Assembly (NCBI GenBank): GCA_030447585.1
Contig: JAUJOO010000003.1
Coordinates: 1 to 36,486 of the forward strand
Reading direction: 5' to 3'
From: Nocardioidaceae bacterium
GTDB taxonomy: Bacteria; Actinomycetota; Actinomycetes; Propionibacteriales; Nocardioidaceae
Length of the DNA stretch: 36,486 nucleotides
Part shown: piece by piece, positions 32,430-36,486 of the stretch
How positions within the stretch are numbered: the stretch's first letter is position 1
Layout of the letters: each line of letters opens with the position of its first letter
Program-made: the position numbers and the translations under genes
The notes under the pieces: generated by a model
Databases searched by the model: none
Seen by the model: only the letters and a program-made list of their open reading frames with translations
What the model was told of the DNA's origin: nothing

Positions 32430-32636
32430 CTTTCACCTCCAGAAGTACGGAGCCCTGGAGGTATGGGCGACGGGCAAGCTCGCGGTGCCACCACACCTTC
32501 GCCGGCGTCCTGCCGGCCTCGATCACATCCAGCTCGAAAGTGTCTTCGTCGCTGGGACCGAAGTCCGCCTTCTCAGCTACGGCGGCTCTCTGCGCTTGCG
32601 GTATCCCACGACTACTTGTCTTCGTCGTCGCTGTTG
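32430..32636 (-). promoter_or_regulatory. translational T-box riboswitch (aspartate)
   Basis: Reading the minus strand: Stem I runs from CAGC (32633-32630) to GCTG (32533-32530). It contains AGTA (32616-32613), the distal AGAGAG and CCGCC/GGCGG stem-loop, and the specifier region G-A-A-GAC-A-C with the Asp codon GAC at 32544-32542. Stem III is GCCGGC-AGGAC-GCCGGC (32517-32501). The T-box core GGTGGCACCGCG (32492-32481) has UGGC, complementary to a tRNA 3' end G-CCA; tRNA(Asp) has discriminator G. Sequestrator ACCTCCAG (32462-32455) pairs perfectly with CTGGAGGT (32442-32435), hiding the aspS ribosome site. GGTGTGG (32499-32493) pairs instead with CCATACC (32466-32460), releasing it. This is the actinobacterial translational class. 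A TACGAT -10 lies at 32648-32643. Confidence 0.85.
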
Positions 32637-32678
32637 GCTCCCATCGTAGGGCATGGTCCTCTGTGTCAGGGTGGTCTC

Positions 32679-33458
32679 ATGTGTGGGCGCTACGCCTCGA
32701 GCCGAAAGCCCGAGGATCTCGTCGAGGAGTTCGAGGTCGACCGCGTCGACGTACGGATCCCGCTCGAACCTGACTACAACGTCGCTCCAACCAAGGAGGT
32801 CTACGCGGTCCTCGACCGGGTGGCGAAGGACAAGCCGAAGGGCGCAGCCCCGGTACGCCGCCTGGCTACCGTGCGATGGGGGCTGGTGCCGTCCTGGGCG
32901 AAGGACCCGTCGATCGGCTCTCGGATGATCAACGCCAGGGTTGAGACCCTCGCGGACAAGCCAGCCTTCCGCCGCGCATTCGCAAAGCGGCGCTGTCTGC
33001 TTCCCGCTGACGGGTACTACGAGTGGTATCCGACGCAGCAGCAGAACCGTTCAGGCAAGCCGGTGAAGCAGCCATTCTTCATCCGTCCCCGCGACGGCGG
33101 TGTGCTCGCCATGGCCGGGCTCTACGAGATCTGGCGCAACAAGGCAGTGGACGAGGACGCCGACGACGCGTTCTTGTGGACGGTCACCGTGATCACGACA
33201 GCGGCCGAGGACGACCTCGGACGCATCCATGACCGGATGCCGATGCTGGTGGAGCCTGACCGCTACTCCAGCTGGCTCGACCCGAGTGTCGACGGCTATG
33301 ACGAGCTGTCACGCCAACTCGTGCCGGCCGCGCCCGGTCGGCTGGAGGCATATCCGGTCTCGACGGACGTCAACAATGTGGCCAACAACGGTCCCGAGCT
33401 GACGGCTGCGGTGGCGGCCGTGGCTGAGGGAGGAGCTGAAGGGTTGTTCGAGGTGTGA
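32679..33458 (+). CDS. SRAP family abasic-site DNA crosslinker (HMCES/YedK)
   Basis: A 259-residue SRAP protein. Met removal exposes Cys2 in M-C-G-R-Y-A, the residue that crosslinks to abasic sites in single-stranded DNA. Other landmarks are P-D-Y-N-V-A-P-T, W-G-L-V-P-S-W-A, I-N-A-R-V-E-T near 85, C-L-L-P-A-D-G-Y-Y-E-W near 105 with the catalytic Glu, and H-D-R-M-P near 185. ATG 32679 has AGGGTGG upstream. It is divergent from aspS, and its promoter region overlaps the T-box leader start. The next gene overlaps its stop by GTGA. It is cytoplasmic. Confidence 0.93.
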   Translation: MCGRYASSRKPEDLVEEFEVDRVDVRIPLEPDYNVAPTKEVYAVLDRVAKDKPKGAAPVRRLATVRWGLVPSWAKDPSIGSRMINARVETLADKPAFRRAFAKRRCLLPADGYYEWYPTQQQNRSGKPVKQPFFIRPRDGGVLAMAGLYEIWRNKAVDEDADDAFLWTVTVITTAAEDDLGRIHDRMPMLVEPDRYSSWLDPSVDGYDELSRQLVPAAPGRLEAYPVSTDVNNVANNGPELTAAVAAVAEGGAEGLFEV

Positions 33459-34087
33459 CAACGCAGGTGCGCACCATCTCGACGCCGTACGGCGACGCCC
33501 GGCTGCACACCGACCGTTCACGGCATCCGGTGGCGACCTTGGTCCTTGGGCACGGCGCCGGCCGCGGTGTGGACTCGCCGGACCTGGTGGCGTTGGCGCG
33601 AGCGTTGCCGGGCCTTGGGATCTCGGTCTACCGCGTCGAGCAGCCCTGGTCGGTGGCGGGCAGGAGGGTCGCAGCCCGCCCAGGCGTGCTCGACGCCGCC
33701 ACCATCGCGTGCGTGGACGGCATTCGGGCGAGGACTCCGATGGTCCTCGGTGGTCGTAGCGCCGGTGCTCGAGTTGCCTGCCGGCTCGCCAAGCAGCTCG
33801 GCGCCGTCGGCTGCTTGGCGCTGTCCTTTCCTCTTCTGCCGTCGGGCAACCGCGCCAACAGCCGACTGCCCGAGCTACTAGCAGCCGGCGTCCCCGTCCT
33901 CGTCGTACAGGGCGAGCGCGACGTCTTCGGTGGCCCGGAAGCATTCCCGGAGGCGGTCGAGCTGGCGGTGGTTCCGGGGGCCGATCACGGCCTCAAGGTG
34001 CTGCGGCGGGCCACGCTGACCCAGGAGGAGGCGCTCGCGCTTGTCGTGGAGGCCGTCGTCGAGTGGGTCACCGCACGAGTCGGGTAG
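33455..34087 (+). CDS. alpha/beta hydrolase, KANL3/Tex30-like
   Basis: A 210-residue small hydrolase: V-L-G-H-G-A-G-R-G-V (oxyanion loop), G-G-R-S-A-G-A-R-V-A (nucleophile elbow with Ser in G-R-S-A-G), V-V-Q-G-E-R-D-V-F-G (acid region) and V-P-G-A-D-H-G-L-K (catalytic His). This matches the KANL3/Tex30 alpha/beta hydrolase-like family seen next to SRAP genes in actinobacteria. GTG 33455 overlaps the SRAP stop, so translation is coupled. The substrate is unknown. Confidence 0.85.
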   Translation: MTTQVRTISTPYGDARLHTDRSRHPVATLVLGHGAGRGVDSPDLVALARALPGLGISVYRVEQPWSVAGRRVAARPGVLDAATIACVDGIRARTPMVLGGRSAGARVACRLAKQLGAVGCLALSFPLLPSGNRANSRLPELLAAGVPVLVVQGERDVFGGPEAFPEAVELAVVPGADHGLKVLRRATLTQEEALALVVEAVVEWVTARVG

Positions 34088-34114
34088 TCTGCGCCGCCGG
34101 GTGAGCATCAGGCA

Positions 34115-34141
34115 GGGAATGCCGACCGGCCAGCCGGCGTT
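34115..34141 (+). promoter_or_regulatory. SigR-dependent promoter of sigR
   Basis: GGGAAT (34115-34120), an 18-base spacer and GTT (34139-34141) match the known SigR/SigH consensus (GGGAAT-N18/19-GTT). It lies 60 bases upstream of GTG 34204, so transcripts from it contain the upstream start. It implies positive autoregulation of sigR during thiol-oxidative stress. A 6-bp hairpin (CAGGTG-ATTC-CACCTG, 34169-34184) lies in the leader. Confidence 0.85.
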
Positions 34142-34203
34142 CGACTCCGTGTACGGAGGAGCGAGACGCAGGTGATTCCACCTGTCGCCTGCGAGGAGGT
34201 CGC

Positions 34204-34299
34204 GTGGTCGCCGCTGCACGATGTCGTCCGGTGCCGGTGTTCTCCACCGGATACCTCGCAGCGCTAGATCGTCGGCAGTGGCCGCTACCCTTGCCGGTA
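34204..34299 (+). other. in-frame N-terminal extension of SigR
   Basis: GTG 34204 follows GAGGAGG and opens a 32-codon in-frame extension that joins ATG 34300. In Streptomyces coelicolor a longer, unstable SigR isoform is made from the autoregulated promoter by an upstream start codon. The same arrangement is visible here: a SigR-type promoter, a strong ribosome site, an unconserved extension, then a normal SigR start. Confidence 0.55.
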
Positions 34300-34911
34300 A
34301 TGACAGATCAGCCTCAGACAGAGAGTGTCGAGGAGCGCACGGCCCGCTTCGAGAGCGACGCCCTCATCTACCTCGACCAGCTGTACTCCGCAGCCATGCG
34401 GATGACCCGCAATCCGCAGGACGCCGAGGACCTGGTCCAGGAGACCTACGCGAAGGCGTTCGCGGCGTTCCACCAGTTCAAGCAGGGCACCAATCTCAAG
34501 GCCTGGCTCTACCGGATCCTGACGAACTCCTTCATCAACACCTATCGCAAGAAGCAGCGCCAGCCGGCCCAGGACCCGCATGAGCAGATCGAGGACTGGC
34601 AGCTGGCACGCGCCGAGAGCCACACAGCGGTCGGGCTCAAGTCGGCGGAGATGCAGGCGCTCGAGCACCTTCCCGACAGTGACGTCAAGGATGCTCTGCA
34701 GCAGATTCCCGAGGACTTCCGGCTTGCTGTCTACCTCGCCGACGTCGAAGGTTTCGCCTACAAGGAGATCGCCGAGATCATGGGCACCCCGGTCGGCACG
34801 GTGATGTCGCGTCTGCACCGCGGCCGCGGCCAGCTGCGCACCCTGCTCGCCGACTACGCCCGCGAGCGCGGGCTCCTTCGCGACGAGCTCAAGCGTGAGG
34901 TGAGCCCATGA
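34300..34911 (+). CDS. sigR: RNA polymerase sigma factor SigR (ECF, thiol stress)
   Basis: A 203-residue group IV sigma factor. Region 2 shows [23 protein letters not shown] and [17 protein letters not shown], and region 4 shows [23 protein letters not shown] and [11 protein letters not shown]. The order and the K-K-Q-R-Q-P-A linker are those of SigR/SigH. It drives thiol-homeostasis genes when RsrA is oxidised. ATG 34300 starts the conserved sequence but has no clear ribosome site, so it may be leaderless or coupled to the upstream GTG start. The rsrA ATG overlaps its TGA. Confidence 0.92.
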   Translation: MTDQPQTESVEERTARFESDALIYLDQLYSAAMRMTRNPQDAEDLVQETYAKAFAAFHQFKQGTNLKAWLYRILTNSFINTYRKKQRQPAQDPHEQIEDWQLARAESHTAVGLKSAEMQALEHLPDSDVKDALQQIPEDFRLAVYLADVEGFAYKEIAEIMGTPVGTVMSRLHRGRGQLRTLLADYARERGLLRDELKREVSP

Positions 34912-35189
34912 GCTGCGGCAAGCCCCACGAGGTCGACTGCTCGCAGGTCCTGGAGCGTGTCTACATCTTCATCGACAACGAGCTGGCGACCGCCGACTGT
35001 CAGCAGATCCAGCAGCATCTGGATGAGTGCGGGCCATGCCTGCGAGCTGTCGACCTCGAACGCCTGGTGAAGGCGCTCGTGGCGAGGTCCTGCGCAGAAA
35101 GCGCGCCGGATGCCCTTCGTCAGCGGGTGATGTTCTCCATTCGACAGGTGCAGCTCGAGATCTCGGACCATCGGCTCAAGTTCGACTGA
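34908..35189 (+). CDS. rsrA: redox-sensing zinc anti-sigma factor RsrA
   Basis: RsrA binds and inhibits SigR when reduced and releases it on disulfide formation with loss of zinc. The 93-residue sequence has the diagnostic residues at identical positions to S. coelicolor RsrA: Cys3, His7, Cys11, His37, Cys41, Cys44, the last three in H-L-D-E-C-G-P-C. The usual Cys61-Cys62 pair is Ser61-Cys62 here. Its ATG overlaps the sigR stop (ATGA). A strong terminator follows at 35209. Confidence 0.93.
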   Translation: MSCGKPHEVDCSQVLERVYIFIDNELATADCQQIQQHLDECGPCLRAVDLERLVKALVARSCAESAPDALRQRVMFSIRQVQLEISDHRLKFD

Positions 35190-35208
35190 GGTGTTCCGCA
35201 GACCTGCA

Positions 35209-35239
35209 AAGGCCCCGTCCTGCTTCTGGACGGGGCCTT
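35209..35239. terminator. bidirectional intrinsic terminator
   Basis: AAGGCCCCGTCC (35209-35220) and GGACGGGGCCTT (35228-35239) form a perfect 12-bp stem around a 7-base loop. The AA/TT ends make a short U-tract on either strand. It lies 20 bases after rsrA and 43 bases after the end of the convergent bL37 gene, and would serve both. Confidence 0.85.
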
Positions 35240-35281
35240 CGACGTCATACGGTCGTGCGGGCTGTCTCTACGATCAGGCGC

Positions 35282-35356
35282 TCAGGTGTTCGGACGCTTG
35301 CCGTGGTTGGCGCCCTTCTTGCGGCGAGCGCGCCGCTTGCGGCCGGTTTTGCTCAT
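35282..35356 (-). CDS. 50S ribosomal protein bL37
   Basis: A 24-residue protein, M-S-K-T-G-R-K-R-R-A-R-R-K-K-G-A-N-H-G-K, then R-P-N-T. It matches the tiny actinobacterial large-subunit protein bL37 seen in mycobacterial ribosome structures, with its basic run and A-N-H-G-K-R-P-N end. AGGAGG lies six bases upstream of ATG 35356. The frame is open for 46 codons upstream, but these are not protein-like. Its position after the sigR-rsrA pair is the usual one in actinobacteria. It is easily missed because of its size. Confidence 0.88.
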   Translation of the reverse strand: MSKTGRKRRARRKKGANHGKRPNT

Positions 35357-35539
35357 CGGATCCTCCTGGTTGCTGTGCAGATGCAGGCGCCATTGTCGCA
35401 GACGGCCGACAGCCAACAGGACATCCGAGGATGCCCCCTGCCGGCGCGGAGAGCCCGTCGACGGCGAGCATCCGGAACTCACCTTCGCCCTCACTACTCA
35501 GCTCCCGCAGCGACGAAACCGGGGCGCGCGGTACGACGC

Positions 35540-36427
35540 CTACGACGGTTGCGTGGACGGCAGTGATGTGAGCAGCGTGTCCCTCAGCATGAGCAGCAGA
35601 TCCGCCCTGGCAGCGGGCGCGGCGCTGACGTTGGTGGCGTCTCGGTCGGCCGGACCACGCACTCCGATGGCGAGTTGCAGATAGAGAGCGCGGAGGAACG
35701 ACCGGGTGTTGTGCACGTTGGCGGGTGGCCACTCGTCCGCGGGGCCGACCTCAGTCGGCGCTCGGCGGTTCACCGCGTCGAGCCGCCCGACCCACGCCTC
35801 CAGTGTCGGGGGCGACACTACGTCGCGGCGCAGGATGGCCATGGTCGCCTTGGCGAGACGGTCATCCTCCCCGTGCGTGAGGCGGTAGTCGGTGGGCGCA
35901 ACCAGGCGATCTGCGATCACGTCGAGGAGCACGGCGAGCTCTGTGTGATGGAAGTGGCGGCTTCTTGCCAGGGCCCCGATCAGGTTTGCGCCGTGGGCGA
36001 CGGCATGCGCCCAACCCTTGTCGTGGACGAAGCCGCGCAGGTCTTTTTCACGGACGAACCAGGTCAGTCCGCGGTCCGCCCAGGAGACGACGGCGTCCAC
36101 CGGCAGCAGCAGTGCCCCGTTGTCACGAGCGACGCATGCGCCGAGAACCAGCGCTGAGGAGGTGCGACGGAACACTGCGTCGCCCACCACCTCTCCGAGT
36201 CGGACCGTCAGTCCTTTGGCGACCCCGTCTCCGAACGACACGAGCAGGTCGTCGTAAACGCCCTCGGACAACCACGTAGCGAGCACCGCGTACGCGACCC
36301 GCTCCCGCTCGACAGGGTCGACTGACCCCAGCATGGTGACCAGCTCGGCTGTCAGGTCGTTGAGCGGTCGTTCGGCGGGCACGGCCATGTTCGACTCGAG
36401 AACCTGCTGCCAGTAGCCCGGCCCCAT
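35540..36427 (-). CDS. DUF2785 protein
   Basis: A 295-residue, largely helical protein with the DUF2785 pattern: W-L-S-E-G-V-Y-D-D near residue 55, R-T-S-S-A-L-V-L-G near 90, L-T-W-F-V-R-E-K-D-L-R-G-F-V, D-K-G-W-A-H-A-V-A-H-G-A near 140, and N-T-R-S-F-L-R-A-L-Y. The family has unknown function and a HEAT-like helical look. ATG 36427 is preferred because GGAAGGA lies eight bases upstream; ATG 36436 is in frame but abuts that site. The 183 bases between it and bL37 hold no recognisable gene. Confidence 0.85.
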   Translation of the reverse strand: MGPGYWQQVLESNMAVPAERPLNDLTAELVTMLGSVDPVERERVAYAVLATWLSEGVYDDLLVSFGDGVAKGLTVRLGEVVGDAVFRRTSSALVLGACVARDNGALLLPVDAVVSWADRGLTWFVREKDLRGFVHDKGWAHAVAHGANLIGALARSRHFHHTELAVLLDVIADRLVAPTDYRLTHGEDDRLAKATMAILRRDVVSPPTLEAWVGRLDAVNRRAPTEVGPADEWPPANVHNTRSFLRALYLQLAIGVRGPADRDATNVSAAPAARADLLLMLRDTLLTSLPSTQPS

Positions 36428-36486
36428 GCGTGCCATCCTTCCACAGTCGCCAGCCGCAACTGGGGTGGCGCCCAGACGCGCCTCAC

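Noticed and set aside
1-36486. tRNA or rRNA genes
   Set aside because: I found no cloverleaf with a GTTCGAATC-type T-loop and no rRNA segment; a covariance search would be needed to exclude them fully.

Overview
The window is high-GC actinobacterial DNA. The clearest markers are at the right end: a SigR/RsrA thiol-stress sigma/anti-sigma pair behind a near-perfect SigR-type promoter, the 24-residue actinobacterial ribosomal protein bL37, and the hisN/rsgA/aroA gene set. I cannot fix the genus from sequence alone; a Nocardioidaceae/Propionibacteriales-like actinomycete is only a guess.

Layout. 0.1-0.4 kb: small protein and the start of an ECF-sigma-like gene running off the left edge (minus). 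0.5-6.3 kb (plus): redox/pterin cluster of FAD oxidoreductase-Rieske, DUF4383 membrane protein, FolE, RibD-like reductase, FolP2-like dihydropteroate synthase homologue, and an ArsC-like/flavin-reductase fusion. 6.3-9 kb: poorly packed accessory DNA with a decapitated TetR gene, a small secreted RTX-repeat protein, broken hypothetical genes and a small conserved protein behind a perfect dyad. 9-11 kb: TetR regulator divergent from small membrane proteins and a DUF2867 protein. 11.1-13.8 kb (minus): compact operon DoxD-like membrane protein, TusA-like, DsrE-like, then a TusA-radical SAM fusion. 14-18.8 kb: IS110 transposase scrap, a DUF2231 protein behind a strong promoter with an operator-like palindrome, then TetR/GlpD divergent from an alkyl-DHAP-synthase-like FAD oxidase around a shared palindrome. 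18.9-24 kb: secreted EEP nuclease, S4 protein, 2'-5' RNA ligase, FKBP, MFS scrap, AraC regulator, TIGR03086, DUF1918 and CBS proteins. 24-28.2 kb: membrane proteins, HisN, and a DUF4396/DUF305 operon under a CsoR-like palindrome. 28.2-32.6 kb (minus): RsgA-AroA and an archaeal-type, probably non-discriminating AspRS plus DoxX behind a T-box riboswitch. 32.7-36.4 kb: SRAP protein, alpha/beta hydrolase, SigR-RsrA, terminator, bL37, DUF2785.

A striking general feature is a run of about ten single- or two-base frameshifts, several in C or G runs, confined to the left 22 kb, while the housekeeping genes on the right are intact. Restoring one or two bases gives whole-codon, full-length family members (GlpD 534 aa, FAD oxidase 527 aa, FAD-Rieske 564 aa), so these are either recent decay or uncorrected sequence errors.

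The best candidates for something new are the translational T-box in front of a non-discriminating AspRS (GAC specifier, UGGC tRNA-end bulge, perfect Shine-Dalgarno sequestrator) and the DoxD/TusA/DsrE/TusA-radical-SAM operon, which looks like a sulfur-relay system feeding a radical SAM enzyme. The ArsC-flavin reductase fusion and the pterin cluster with an altered DHPS loop are next.
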